A stretch of 64,000 nucleotides of DNA from an uncultured Myxococcales bacterium (GCA_937980205.1 CALJKW010000057.1:1-64000); one strand, 5' to 3'; positions 1-8,536 are shown, numbered from the stretch's first letter. Notes: generated by a model not told the origin, from the sequence alone. Made by a program: numbers and translations.

Positions 1-173
1 CCTGGCTCAACACCTGGGTGAAGGCGCAGATCCTCGCCGGCCAGGGCAAGTACAAGGACGCCTACCCGCTCGCGCAGAAGGCGAAGGAGCTCGGCGACAA
101 GGAAGGGAAGGACAAGTTCTTCTTCGCCGACGACGTGAACAAGGCCCTCGCCGAGTGGAAGAACAAGGGCTGA
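1..173 (+). CDS. C-terminal fragment of a helical-repeat (possibly DUF2911) protein
   Basis: An open frame enters from the left edge (first full codon at base 3) and ends at TGA 171-173, giving the last 56 residues of a protein. The visible part is Lys/Ala-rich and helical (KAQILAGQGKYKDAYPLAQK), like a TPR-type hairpin, and ends FFFADDVNKALAEWKNKG. I recall similar tails on DUF2911 proteins of myxobacteria, but the diagnostic N-terminal part lies outside the window, so the family name is tentative. It stops 4 nt before the GTG of bshC, so the two may be cotranscribed. Confidence 0.6.
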   Translation, partial: WLNTWVKAQILAGQGKYKDAYPLAQKAKELGDKEGKDKFFFADDVNKALAEWKNKG

Positions 174-177
174 AGCA

Positions 178-1614
178 GTGGCCGTTCGCGCGCCCGGGGG
201 CGAGCGGTTCCGGGCCCAGCCCGGAGCAGAGGCCGACGACGCCGGACTCGCCGCCGGGCGTAGACGCACGTCGTTCTCCTCCGCATTCCTGAGCGGGGAC
301 CCGCGAGCAGAGGCGTTCCTCAAGCGGGACTTCGCGCGGCCCACCGAGCGCGCGGGCTACGCGCAGCGAGCCGCGGTCCGCAGCTCGCTGCCGGGCCTCG
401 GCCTCCAGCCCAAAGACGCCGCCGTGGTCACCGGCCAGCAGGTCGGCCTGTTCCTCGGCCCGCTGTACACCGTCTACAAGGCGGCGACCGCCGTCGCCTG
501 CGCGCGCGCGCTCGAGCAGGAGTCGGGCGTGCGCTGCGTGCCGGTGTTCTGGCTGCAGACCGAAGATCACGACTTCGAGGAGATCGATCACGTCCAGGTC
601 GGCTCCGAGCGGCTGCACGTGCCGGTGCGCGCGCCGCCGCGCACGTCGGTGAAGCACGCGCTGCTCGGAGAAGAGGTGCGGCTCGCGCTCGCGAAGCTGC
701 CCGACCCGTCGCTCTGGGCGCTGCACTACAAGCCGGGCGCGAGCTGGGCCGAGGCGTTCCGCGGGGTGCTCACCGCGCTGTTCCCCCAGCTCGTCGTCGT
801 CGACCCGTGCGACTACCCGAAGGCGGCCGAGGTCGTGCACCAGAAGGCGCTCGCGTACGCGCCGGCGATCTCCCAGGCGCTGGAGAGCCGCGCGCGCCAG
901 CTCGAGGAGGCCGGCTTCGACGTGCAGGTGCCGGTGAAGCCGGGCGCGCCGCTGTCGTTCTGTCACCCCGACGGGCCGAAGGGGCCGCGGCGGCGGCTCG
1001 AGCCCGGTGAGGCGCCTCCAGCCGGGGCGCACCTCAGCACGTCGGCGCTGCTGCGGCCGATCCTGCAGGACACGATGCTGCCGACCGCCGCGATCGTCGG
1101 CGGCCCCGGCGAGCTCAACTACTTCGCTCAGATGGAGCCGCTGTACGAGGCGTACGGAATTCCGATGCCGATGCTGGTGCCGCGCGCGCGCTTCCGCGTC
1201 ATCGACGCGAAGGTGAAGCGGCTGCTCGAGGCCCTCGGCGTGAAGCCGTCGGACGCCGAAGATCCCACCCTGCTCTCGCGCCTCCGCAAGCCGGTGGAGC
1301 CTTCACCGGAGCAGCTCGAACGGCGCCTGGTGGACGCCGCCGAGGCTGCGCTCGCCGGAGTGCCGCTGCCCGACGCGGTGACGCGCACGCGCGAGACGAT
1401 CGCCCGAGCGGCGTCGCGGTTCGCCGGGCGCTACCGCCGCCACCTCGACGGCGCCGACACCGTGCTCGCGGATCGCGTGGCGCGGCTGCGCGAGCTGCTG
1501 ATGCCGGGTGGAGCGCCGCAGGAGCGGGTGATGGGGCTGCCGACGTTTCCCGGACTCGACATCCTTCCGCACGTTGAGCCGTGGAGCACGGCGGTGAAGG
1601 ACGTGTACCTGTGA
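178..1614 (+). CDS. bshC: BshC, bacillithiol biosynthesis cysteine-adding enzyme
   Basis: 478 aa from a GTG start that follows the previous stop by 4 nt. BshC is the putative ligase adding Cys to GlcN-malate in the last step of bacillithiol synthesis, in the cytoplasm. The family signature is clear: VVTGQQVGLFLGPLYTVYKA at about residues 83-102, then VPVFWLQTEDHDFEEIDH with EDHDF at 129-133. GELNYFAQM further on also fits the family. It is somewhat shorter than the usual length of about 535-540 aa, mainly at the N-terminus and in the C-terminal helical region. bshA lies 130 nt downstream, which strongly supports the call; the gap holds a large hairpin. Whether the organism actually makes bacillithiol is inference. 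Confidence 0.9.
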   Translation: MAVRAPGGERFRAQPGAEADDAGLAAGRRRTSFSSAFLSGDPRAEAFLKRDFARPTERAGYAQRAAVRSSLPGLGLQPKDAAVVTGQQVGLFLGPLYTVYKAATAVACARALEQESGVRCVPVFWLQTEDHDFEEIDHVQVGSERLHVPVRAPPRTSVKHALLGEEVRLALAKLPDPSLWALHYKPGASWAEAFRGVLTALFPQLVVVDPCDYPKAAEVVHQKALAYAPAISQALESRARQLEEAGFDVQVPVKPGAPLSFCHPDGPKGPRRRLEPGEAPPAGAHLSTSALLRPILQDTMLPTAAIVGGPGELNYFAQMEPLYEAYGIPMPMLVPRARFRVIDAKVKRLLEALGVKPSDAEDPTLLSRLRKPVEPSPEQLERRLVDAAEAALAGVPLPDAVTRTRETIARAASRFAGRYRRHLDGADTVLADRVARLRELLMPGGAPQERVMGLPTFPGLDILPHVEPWSTAVKDVYL

Positions 1615-1625
1615 GCAGCTTCTTC

Positions 1626-1731
1626 GACGTGGACGTGGACGTGGACGTGGACGTGGACGGCTGTTCGACGCCACGAAGAAGCCGTCCACGTCCACGTCCA
1701 CGTCCACGTCCACGTCCACGTCCACGTCCAC
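1626..1731. repeat. Inverted hexanucleotide repeat forming a 37-bp perfect hairpin
   Basis: Between bshC and bshA the hexamer GACGTG is repeated in direct orientation (1626-1662), then its complement GTCCAC is repeated (1680-1731). Bases 1626-1662 pair perfectly with 1680-1716, a 37-bp stem with a 17-nt loop (1663-1679); the right arm carries extra hexamer units. There is no T-run after it, so it is not a canonical intrinsic terminator. The loop also contains CCACGAAGAAGC, which could compete by pairing with GCTTCTTCG at 1618-1626. Confidence 0.9.
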
Positions 1732-1744
1732 TCAAGGGTCAGCC

Positions 1745-2791
1745 GTGAGAATCGGCCTGGTCTGCCATGCCACCCTCGGCGGCAGCGGCGTCATCGCCAC
1801 GGAGCTCGGCGAAGCGCTGGTCCAGCGCGGCCACGAGGTGCACGTCATCAGCTCGGACAGGCCTCCGCGCCTGCGCCACGCGACCCCGCACCTCGTCAAG
1901 GCGCCCCGGCACGAGCTGTTCCCCGGCGGCGAATACGCGCTGGCCCTCGCCTCGAAGCTGGCGGAGCTCGGCCCGCGCCTCGACGTCCTCCACGTGCACT
2001 ACGCCATCCCCCACGCGACGAGCGCGTACCTGGCGCGCCAGCTCGCCAGGGGCCCGAAGCTCGTCGTCACGCTGCACGGCACCGACGTCGTGACGCTGGG
2101 CAGAGATCCCGCGCTGCACCCGGTCGTGAAGCTCGGCATCGAGAGCGCCGACGCCGTCACGACGCCGACGCGCTGGCTCAGCGACGAAGCGAACCGCGTC
2201 TTCGGCATCGAGCCCGAGGTGATCGGCAACTTCGTCGACACCGACCGCTTCAAGCCGGGCAAGCCGACGAAGACGCTCGTCCACAACTCCAACTTCCGCC
2301 CCCTGAAGCGCTGCGACGACGTGGTGCGCATCTTCGCGCGCGTTCACGAGCACGTGCCGGACGCGAAGCTCGTGTTCATCGGCGACGGCCCGACGCGGCC
2401 CGAGACCGAGCAGCTCGCCCGAGGGCTGCCGGTCACGTTCGCCGGCGAGCAGGCCGACCCGGTGCCGCTGCTGCAGCAGGGCGCGGCGTTCCTCTTCCCC
2501 TCCGAGACCGAGAGCTTCGGGCTCGCCGCGCTCGAGGCGCTCGCCTGCGGAGTCCCCGTCATCGCCTCGCGCACCGGCGGCCTGCCCGAGCTCGTCGACG
2601 ACGGCGTGAACGGGCACCTCGCGCCGGTGGGAGACGTCGCGACGATGGCCTCGAGGGCCATCGAGCTGCTCACCGACGAGGCGAAGCAGGCCCGCCTCGC
2701 CCACGCCGCGAGGGAGACCGCCTTCGCGCGCTGGCGGCCCGAGCCGCACGTCTCGCGCTACGAAGCGCTCTACCGCCGCCTCACGACCTGA
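1745..2791 (+). CDS. bshA: BshA, N-acetyl-alpha-D-glucosaminyl L-malate synthase
   Basis: 348 aa GT4-type (GT-B fold) glycosyltransferase starting at GTG. It would transfer GlcNAc from UDP-GlcNAc to L-malate, the first committed step of bacillithiol synthesis. The N-terminus MRIGLVCHATLGGSGVIATE, with the GGSGV acceptor loop and GHEVHVISS, is characteristic of BshA. VTLHGTDVV is at about residues 114-122. FPSETESFGLAALEALACG carries the nucleotide-sugar E-x7-E motif. Length is normal for the family (about 375). The downstream deacetylase gene starts 7 nt after the stop, so the genes appear to be one operon. Other GT4 enzymes are possible, but the neighbouring bshC makes BshA the best reading. 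Confidence 0.88.
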   Translation: MRIGLVCHATLGGSGVIATELGEALVQRGHEVHVISSDRPPRLRHATPHLVKAPRHELFPGGEYALALASKLAELGPRLDVLHVHYAIPHATSAYLARQLARGPKLVVTLHGTDVVTLGRDPALHPVVKLGIESADAVTTPTRWLSDEANRVFGIEPEVIGNFVDTDRFKPGKPTKTLVHNSNFRPLKRCDDVVRIFARVHEHVPDAKLVFIGDGPTRPETEQLARGLPVTFAGEQADPVPLLQQGAAFLFPSETESFGLAALEALACGVPVIASRTGGLPELVDDGVNGHLAPVGDVATMASRAIELLTDEAKQARLAHAARETAFARWRPEPHVSRYEALYRRLTT

Positions 2792-2798
2792 ACCTCAC

Positions 2799-4910
2799 AT
2801 GCTCGCGATCACCATGACCCTCCTCCTCGCCGGCACGTCGAGCGCCGAGCTGTACCGGGACCTGAAGAAGCTGCAGGTCGTCGGCAGCGCGCTGTACGTG
2901 GCGGCGCACCCCGACGACGAGAACACGCGCCTGCTCGCCACGCTCGCGAACGAGACGAAGGTGCGCGCCGCGTACCTCTCGCTCACGCGCGGCGAAGGCG
3001 GCCAGAACCTCATCGGCGGCGAGCTGGGCCCCCTGCTCGGCGTCATCCGCACGCAGGAGCTCTACGCCGCGCGCCGCATCGACGGCGCCGAGCAGTACTT
3101 CACGCGCGCCGCCGACTTCGGCTACTCGAAGAGCGTCGACGAGACGCTGAAGAAGTGGGACCACGACGCGGTGCTGTCCGACGTCGTCGCGGTCGTGCGC
3201 AGCCTCAGGCCCGACGTCATCATCACGCGCTTCAACCTCGAGGGCGGAGACACGCACGGCCACCACACCGCCTCCGCGCGGCTCGCGCTCGAGGCGTTCA
3301 CCGCCGCGGCCGACGCGAAGTTCCACCCCGAGCTCGGCGCGCCGTGGCAGTGCAAGCGCATCGTGTGGAACGCGTGGGAGACGAAGAAGCCGGTCGACTT
3401 CACGTTCGACACGAGCCCGTACAGCCCGGTGCTCGGCCTCACCTACGGCGAGCTCGCCGCGCTCTCGCGCAGCCAGCACCGGAGCCAGGGCTTCGGTGCC
3501 GCTCCGATTCACGGCCCCAACCCCGAGCAGTTCGTGCTGCTGGGCGGCGCTCCCGGTGCGTCGCTGTTCGAAGGCGTCGATCTGACGTGGAGCCGCGTGC
3601 CCGGCAGCGGGCCCCTGAAGACGCTGCTCGACCGGGCCGTGCGCGAGTTCAAGGTGGACAACCCGGCTGCCTCGGTGCCGCTGCTGCTCAAGGCCCTCGA
3701 GGCGATGAAGAAGCTCGACCAGCCGCACAAGACCCGCGAGCTCGAGCAGCTCATCGCGCGCTACGCGGGCGTGTTCGTCGAGGCGACCGCGTCGGCGCAC
3801 ACCGTCGTCGAGGGCGCGAAGCTCGAGCTCACCCTCACCGCGCTCAACCGCACCGGCGCGGCGCTGCCGCTCAAGCACGTCGCGCTGCCCGACGGGCAGA
3901 CCGCGCCGCCGGGCAAGGCGACGCTCGCCGCCTCGGGCGAATTGTGGGCCGACTTCGTGTTCGACGCCTTCACGCTGCGGCGGCCCATCGAGTTCAAGTG
4001 GGTCGACCCGACCGTCGGCGAGCGCTTCCGCCCGGTGGAGATCGTGCCCGCGACGACGGTGAAGCCCGACACCAACCTGCTCGTGTTCGTCGACGACAAG
4101 CCGAAGCAGCTCAAGCTCTCGACGACGGACCAGGCGACCGGGAAGACGACCGAGTCGACGCGGGACGTGAAGCCGGGCCCCTCTCCGCTGAGCCTCGGCG
4201 CCAAGACGCTCACCCGCATCGAGTACCCCCACATCCCCGTGCAGACGGTGCTCACCGACGCCGAGGTGAAGCTCGTGCGCGTCGACCTGCAGCGCGGCAA
4301 GGTGTCGAAGGTCGGCTACGTGCCCGGCGCGGGCGACGACGTGCCGCAGGCGCTGCGCCAGGTCGGCTACGAGGTGACGCTGCTCGACGAGGCCGCGCTG
4401 CAGAAGCCGCTCGGAGGCTACGACGCGATCGTGGTCGGCATTCGCGCCTTCAACGTGAACCCGCGCCTGCCGCGCCAGAAGCTTCTGCAGTACGTCGAGG
4501 CCGGCGGCACGCTGCTCGTGCAGTACAACACCAAGAACCGCCTGAGCGACGTGCCGGCGGACCTGGGGCCGTGGCCGTTCGAGATCTCTCACGACCGCGT
4601 CACCGACGAGACCGCCGCGGTCACGTTCGAGGGGCCGGTGTTCACGAAGCCGAACGCGCTGACCGCGAAGGACTTCGACGGGTGGGTGCAGGAGCGCGGC
4701 CTCTACTTCGCGGGCAAGTGGGACGAGCGCTACGTCGCTCCGCTGTCGATGAACGATCCCGGGGAGGCGCCGAAGAAGGGCGCGCTGCTCATCGGCAAGC
4801 ACGGCAAGGGCACCTTCATCTACACGGGCCTCGCGTTCTTCCGTCAGCTCCCCGCCGGAGTCCCCGGCGCCTACCGCCTCTTCGCCAACCTGCTCGCCCA
4901 TGGAAAATGA
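2799..4910 (+). CDS. Large exported PIG-L/LmbE family deacetylase
   Basis: 703 aa. Residues 1-16 (MLAITMTLLLAGTSSA) look like a signal peptide, so the enzyme probably works outside the cytoplasm. The PIG-L metal motif AHPDDE is at about 36-41, and the distal THGHHTASAR motif follows near residue 150. PIG-L enzymes are Zn-dependent N-deacetylases of GlcNAc-type substrates. BshB, the bacillithiol deacetylase, belongs to this superfamily but is about 230 aa and cytosolic. This protein also has a long C-terminal part (about residues 300-703) with beta-rich regions and a ThuA/glutamine-amidotransferase-like segment (YDAIVVGIRAFNVNPRL). It therefore may not be the true BshB despite its place in the operon. 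Its last 11 nt overlap the start of the next small gene. Confidence 0.85.
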   Translation: MLAITMTLLLAGTSSAELYRDLKKLQVVGSALYVAAHPDDENTRLLATLANETKVRAAYLSLTRGEGGQNLIGGELGPLLGVIRTQELYAARRIDGAEQYFTRAADFGYSKSVDETLKKWDHDAVLSDVVAVVRSLRPDVIITRFNLEGGDTHGHHTASARLALEAFTAAADAKFHPELGAPWQCKRIVWNAWETKKPVDFTFDTSPYSPVLGLTYGELAALSRSQHRSQGFGAAPIHGPNPEQFVLLGGAPGASLFEGVDLTWSRVPGSGPLKTLLDRAVREFKVDNPAASVPLLLKALEAMKKLDQPHKTRELEQLIARYAGVFVEATASAHTVVEGAKLELTLTALNRTGAALPLKHVALPDGQTAPPGKATLAASGELWADFVFDAFTLRRPIEFKWVDPTVGERFRPVEIVPATTVKPDTNLLVFVDDKPKQLKLSTTDQATGKTTESTRDVKPGPSPLSLGAKTLTRIEYPHIPVQTVLTDAEVKLVRVDLQRGKVSKVGYVPGAGDDVPQALRQVGYEVTLLDEAALQKPLGGYDAIVVGIRAFNVNPRLPRQKLLQYVEAGGTLLVQYNTKNRLSDVPADLGPWPFEISHDRVTDETAAVTFEGPVFTKPNALTAKDFDGWVQERGLYFAGKWDERYVAPLSMNDPGEAPKKGALLIGKHGKGTFIYTGLAFFRQLPAGVPGAYRLFANLLAHGK

Positions 4911-5001
4911 CGAGCGCTGGGGCGGGTGGTACGCGCTCGTCCTCGGCTGGCTGGCGATCACCATCGTCGCGCTGACGCTGCTCTCGCAGGTGCAGTGGTG
5001 A
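4900..5001 (+). CDS. 33-residue single-pass membrane miniprotein
   Basis: ATG 4900 to TGA 4999-5001. It has a short charged, Trp-rich N-terminus (MENDERWGGWY) followed by one hydrophobic helix (ALVLGWLAITIVALTLL) and SQVQW. It overlaps the deacetylase stop by 11 nt and the symporter GTG by 4 nt (GTGA), so translation is coupled to the transporter. The hydrophobic pattern, start and overlaps make it a likely real gene. A small subunit or assembly partner of the symporter is an inference from context; I do not recognise a named family. Confidence 0.7.
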   Translation: MENDERWGGWYALVLGWLAITIVALTLLSQVQW

Positions 5002-6659
5002 GCGCGCTCGACTGGATCGTCCTGTTCGGCACGCTCTTGGCCATCGTCGGCTACGGCACGTGGAAGACGCGGGGCATCAAGAACGTCGGCACCTACCTGC
5101 GCGGCGGAGAGGACAGCCGCTGGTACACCATCGGCCTCTCCATCATGGCGACGCAGGCGAGCGCCATCACGTTCCTCTCGACGCCAGGCCAGGGCTTCGA
5201 AGACGGCCTGGGCTTCGTGCAGTTCTACTTCGGCGTGCCGATCGCGATGGTGATCCTGAGCGCCACGATCGTGCCCATCTACTACCGCACGCGCGTGCTC
5301 ACCGCGTACGAGTACCTCGAGCAGCGCTTCGACCTGAAGACGCGCCAGCTCACCGCGGCGATCTTCCTGCTGCAGCGGGGCCTGGGCACCGGCATCTCCA
5401 TCTACGCGCCCGCCATCATCGTCTCCGCGGTGCTCGGCTGGCCGACCTTCATCACCACCATCGCCATCGGCCTCGTCGTCATCGCGTACACGGTCAGCGG
5501 CGGCACGCGCGCCGTGAACCAGACGCAGCAACTGCAGATGGCGGTGATGCTCGGCGGCATGGCGCTCGCGGTCGTCGTCATCGTGCAGCAGCTGCCGGTG
5601 CCGTTCACCGACGCCGTCCGCGTCGCGGGGGCGCTCGGCAAGCTGAAGGCCGTCGACTACTCCGCGCGCCTCGACACCCGCTACACCTTCTGGAGCGGCA
5701 TCACCGGCGGCACCTTCGTCGCCCTCGCCTACTTCGGCACCGACCAGTCGCAGGTGCAGCGCTACCTCTCCGGAGAGTCCCTCGCGCAGAGCCGCCTCGG
5801 CATGCTGATGAACGGCCTCTTGAAGGTGCCGATGCAGCTGCTCATCCTCAGCGTCGGCGTCTTCGTGTTCGTCTTCTTCCAGTTCAACCCGTCGCCGGTG
5901 TTCTGGAACCGGCCCGCGCTCGAGAAGGCGCGCCCCGCCATCGCTCCGCTCGAGCAGCAGCACGCGCAGCTCTTCGAACAGAAGCAGGCGCTGCTGCAGC
6001 GCTTCCAGGCCGGAGAGCCCGTGCAGCGAGAGCTCTACGAGCTCGAGACGAAGGACCGCGCGATCCGCGCCGAGGCGCGCAAGGTGGTGCAGAAGTCCGA
6101 CCCGCTCGCGAACACGAAGGACTCCGACTACGTGTTCCTCGACTTCGTGATGACGCGCTTCCCCCCGGGGCTCGTCGGCCTGCTGCTCGCCGTCATCTTC
6201 TGCGCGGCGATGTCGGCGACGGCGAGCGCGATGAACGCGCTGGGCACCACGACGATGGTCGACTTCTACAAGCGCAGCATGAACCCGAAGGTCGACGACG
6301 CCCGCGCGCTGGCGCTGAGCAAGCGCTTCACCGCGGTGTGGGGCCTCATCGCCATCGCGTTCGCGCTCGTCGCCAGCCGCCTCGACAACCTCATCCAGGC
6401 GGTGAACATCCTCGGGTCGATCTTCTACGGGCCGATGCTCGGCGTGTTCCTGGTCGGGTTCTTCTTGAAGAAGGTGCGGGGCACGCCGGTGTTCTGGGCC
6501 GTGCTGGTCGCGCAGGCGCTGGTGATCGCGGTCTTCATCGCCAGCGACATCGGCTTCCTCTGGTACAACGTGATCGGCTGCGCGGCGGTCGTGGTGCTCG
6601 CGCTGCTGTTCAACCTCAGAGGCCCGCGCTCGCCGCGAAGCTCGCCTGCGCATCCGTGA
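4998..6659 (+). CDS. Sodium:solute symporter (SSS family)
   Basis: 553 aa from GTG 4998, chosen because it overlaps the miniprotein stop and puts the first membrane helix (LDWIVLFGTLLAIVGYGTW) at the N-terminus. SSS proteins import small solutes with Na+. Family features are the early GGEDSRWYTIGLSIMATQAS segment, GQGFEDGLGFVQFYFG, the SGGTRAVNQTQ stretch and about 13 hydrophobic helices. A charged, coiled-coil-like insert (about residues 305-370, EQQHAQLFEQKQALLQRF and following) interrupts the membrane part. Symporters of this kind are often found in bacillithiol gene clusters of other phyla, but the substrate is unknown. Its 3' end overlaps the convergent carbonic anhydrase gene by 44 bp. 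Confidence 0.85.
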   Translation: MSALDWIVLFGTLLAIVGYGTWKTRGIKNVGTYLRGGEDSRWYTIGLSIMATQASAITFLSTPGQGFEDGLGFVQFYFGVPIAMVILSATIVPIYYRTRVLTAYEYLEQRFDLKTRQLTAAIFLLQRGLGTGISIYAPAIIVSAVLGWPTFITTIAIGLVVIAYTVSGGTRAVNQTQQLQMAVMLGGMALAVVVIVQQLPVPFTDAVRVAGALGKLKAVDYSARLDTRYTFWSGITGGTFVALAYFGTDQSQVQRYLSGESLAQSRLGMLMNGLLKVPMQLLILSVGVFVFVFFQFNPSPVFWNRPALEKARPAIAPLEQQHAQLFEQKQALLQRFQAGEPVQRELYELETKDRAIRAEARKVVQKSDPLANTKDSDYVFLDFVMTRFPPGLVGLLLAVIFCAAMSATASAMNALGTTTMVDFYKRSMNPKVDDARALALSKRFTAVWGLIAIAFALVASRLDNLIQAVNILGSIFYGPMLGVFLVGFFLKKVRGTPVFWAVLVAQALVIAVFIASDIGFLWYNVIGCAAVVVLALLFNLRGPRSPRSSPAHP

Positions 6660-7266
6660 GGTGATCCGTCTCCGTCTCGATGAGCTGCTGCTTCACGAGC
6701 AGCTCTCCGCGCGCGATGCGGCCCGCAATCTGAGGCCGCGCGAGGAACTCGCGGAGGCGGGCATCGCGCTCGGCGACGGCGGCGGCCAGCGCCGGGAAGC
6801 GCTGCCGCTCGACCGGGTCTGCCGCGACGCGCTCGGCCGCGCAGTCGGTGTGCCGCGTGATCACGATCACCTTCACGCCCTTCGTGACCGCGAGCTCGAG
6901 CATGTCCTCCTCTTCGGGGCTCATCACCGAGCCGGCGGTGCGGACGACGTAATAATTGCGCCTGGCGTCGCCGGCGAGCTCGCTCGTGTCGATTCTTGCG
7001 TCCATGCACACGAGCATCGCGACGACGGGGTGTAGCTGCGGCCTGGGTAAGTGCCCGCGAACCTTCGCCGCGAGCTCGTTGTGCGCGTCGAGCTCGTCCC
7101 AGATCTCCTGCGGCGTCTGGTCGTGCGCCTCCCGGTACATGTCCTGGAACCTGTAGCCGGCGTTGATGAGCGCCCCGCCCATGAAAAGTTGGGCGTTTGC
7201 GCTGAGCTGCACGTAGACGAACAACGCGACGAGAAGCCCTGCGACGGCTGCGGTTTTCGCGACCAT
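6616..7266 (-). CDS. Membrane-anchored beta-carbonic anhydrase-like protein
   Basis: 216 aa. An N-terminal hydrophobic helix (AAVAGLLVALFVYVQLSA) would anchor it in the inner membrane or export it. The remainder resembles a small beta-class carbonic anhydrase: VCMDARID at about 86-92 supplies Cys87 and the Asp/Arg dyad, and RHTDC supplies His139 and Cys142, the usual Cys/His/Cys zinc ligands. VVRTAGSVMSPEEEDML matches the family. Most beta-CAs are soluble and cytosolic, so the anchor is unusual. It is convergent with the symporter and overlaps its 3' end. Confidence 0.75.
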   Translation of the reverse strand: MVAKTAAVAGLLVALFVYVQLSANAQLFMGGALINAGYRFQDMYREAHDQTPQEIWDELDAHNELAAKVRGHLPRPQLHPVVAMLVCMDARIDTSELAGDARRNYYVVRTAGSVMSPEEEDMLELAVTKGVKVIVITRHTDCAAERVAADPVERQRFPALAAAVAERDARLREFLARPQIAGRIARGELLVKQQLIETETDHLTDAQASFAASAGL

Positions 7267-7297
7267 GGCGGTGGGTACTGCACGGGCCGCGCCCGCC

Positions 7298-7882
7298 TCA
7301 CCGCCCTGCGAGCCGCCCCGTCGGCCCGAACAGGCCGCGCCAGAAGTCGCGGGGCAGCGCCGCGAGCGTGGCGCCGACGGCGGCGAAGATGCCGTACACC
7401 ATCGCCTGTATCATCGCCGCCCAGTCGGGCATCACCAGGCCGACGTGCAGCCGCCAGCTCGCGGGCAGGAACGGCCAGACGAGCCCGGCGCCGAGCGCCC
7501 AGACCAGCACGCCGTAGGCCGCGCCCACCGGGAGCTTCACGTCGTTGTCGAGCCGATGCGTCGCGAGGCCGAACAGCGCGCCGAGCGCCGCTCCGAGCAC
7601 GAGCGGTACGAGCACGCCGAGGGCCACCGCGAGCGCATCGAACCCCGCCGCCATCGCCGCCGCCGGAGTCACGGGAAGCGCGAACAGCTTCAGCGCCAAC
7701 CACCCGTCGCGGCCCTGCGCGAACTGCAGCACGGTGCCGTAGAACAGGTAGATCCACACGCCGGCCAGACCGCCCAGCGCTCCGCCGATGACCGCGCGTC
7801 GCCGCAGCGTCTTTTGAATCGGCGGCTCGGGGATCGGCGGCTTACCAACCAACTCGAAACGTTCGATGTACAGCGAAGCCAT
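7298..7882 (-). CDS. Polytopic membrane protein of unknown function
   Basis: 194 aa. A soluble N-terminus (MASLYIERFELVGKPPIP) precedes about four hydrophobic helices. GGALGGLAGVWIYLFYGTVL, LALGVLVPLVLGAALGALFG, GAAYGVLVWALGAGLVWPF and AMVYGIFAAVGATLAAL are typical inner-membrane segments. I do not recognise the family. It lies 31 nt upstream (same strand) of the carbonic anhydrase gene, so the two may be cotranscribed. Confidence 0.7.
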   Translation of the reverse strand: MASLYIERFELVGKPPIPEPPIQKTLRRRAVIGGALGGLAGVWIYLFYGTVLQFAQGRDGWLALKLFALPVTPAAAMAAGFDALAVALGVLVPLVLGAALGALFGLATHRLDNDVKLPVGAAYGVLVWALGAGLVWPFLPASWRLHVGLVMPDWAAMIQAMVYGIFAAVGATLAALPRDFWRGLFGPTGRLAGR

Positions 7883-7949
7883 GAGACGAACCTCCGTCGG
7901 GGCTCATCTTCAGCCAAACCATTCTTCCGGAGGTGTCAAGGCGGGCGCG

Positions 7950-8420
7950 TCAGCGCCCCTGAGCGCTGAGATCGATCTGCAGCGCCTCCGAGGCGAAACG
8001 CCCCATGCGCTGGATCAGCTTCTCCATCGCCGGCACGACGCTGCGACCGCTGCGGTCGGCGTCTTCCTCGAGCCGCTGCTTGCAGCCGAGATCCGTGCAC
8101 ACGTGCACGCCGACGCGCTTCTTCGAGTTGCGCGTCGCGGTGAGCAGCCCGACGCGATTGCCCATGCCGCTCGAGTGGCACCAGTCGCACATCTGCGGCA
8201 CCGTCGAGACGCCGTCGCCGTTGGTGTCGAAGGTGATGCCCGTCGGAGCGCCGTTGGGCACCGCGAAGACGAGGTACGTCACTCCGCCGGCCGGGTGCGG
8301 CCACGCGAGGTAGTCGCGCACGAACAGCGGGTACTGCAGACCACGGGGCAGCTCGAGGGTCTTCCGATCTCGGGGACGAAACGCGCGGAGCAGTGCCTCT
8401 TCGGAGTCGAGCAGAAACAT
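7950..8420 (-). CDS. FBP-type C-terminal treble-clef zinc-finger protein
   Basis: 156 aa. The central part reads CDWCHSSGMGNRVGLLTA, later RVGVHVCTDLGCKQRL, giving a Cys4 set spaced like the treble-clef zinc finger at the C-terminus of FBP (fibronectin/fibrinogen-binding) family proteins. Such stand-alone small proteins are often linked to translation or elongation factor G binding, but I can show only the zinc finger. The start at ATG 8420 gives MFLLDSEEALLRAFRPRDRK. It is a single gene between a membrane protein and a lipoprotein. Confidence 0.7.
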   Translation of the reverse strand: MFLLDSEEALLRAFRPRDRKTLELPRGLQYPLFVRDYLAWPHPAGGVTYLVFAVPNGAPTGITFDTNGDGVSTVPQMCDWCHSSGMGNRVGLLTATRNSKKRVGVHVCTDLGCKQRLEEDADRSGRSVVPAMEKLIQRMGRFASEALQIDLSAQGR

Positions 8421-8536
8421 GGGGACATTCTAACGCGGCTTGGGCCGGTGTCTTTCGAGGGGGGGGGCACGCCGGGCGCCCAGGCCGTCACCTGCGCTCG
8501 AGCGCCCCGAAGCGTGGCCTCGCCCGCGAGCCGCGG

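Noticed and set aside
1626..1731. CRISPR-like array
   Set aside because: 6-bp units without spacers; a microsatellite in inverted orientation, not CRISPR.
1199..1735. Asp-Val or Thr-Ser dipeptide repeat proteins across the hexamer array
   Set aside because: They arise only from translating the hexanucleotide repeat; no start context or homology.
2781..6653. Very long - strand open frame (about 1290 codons) opposite the deacetylase and symporter
   Set aside because: Composition is Arg/Glu/His/Val-rich low-complexity typical of the antisense of high-GC genes; the + strand has clear families and overlaps.
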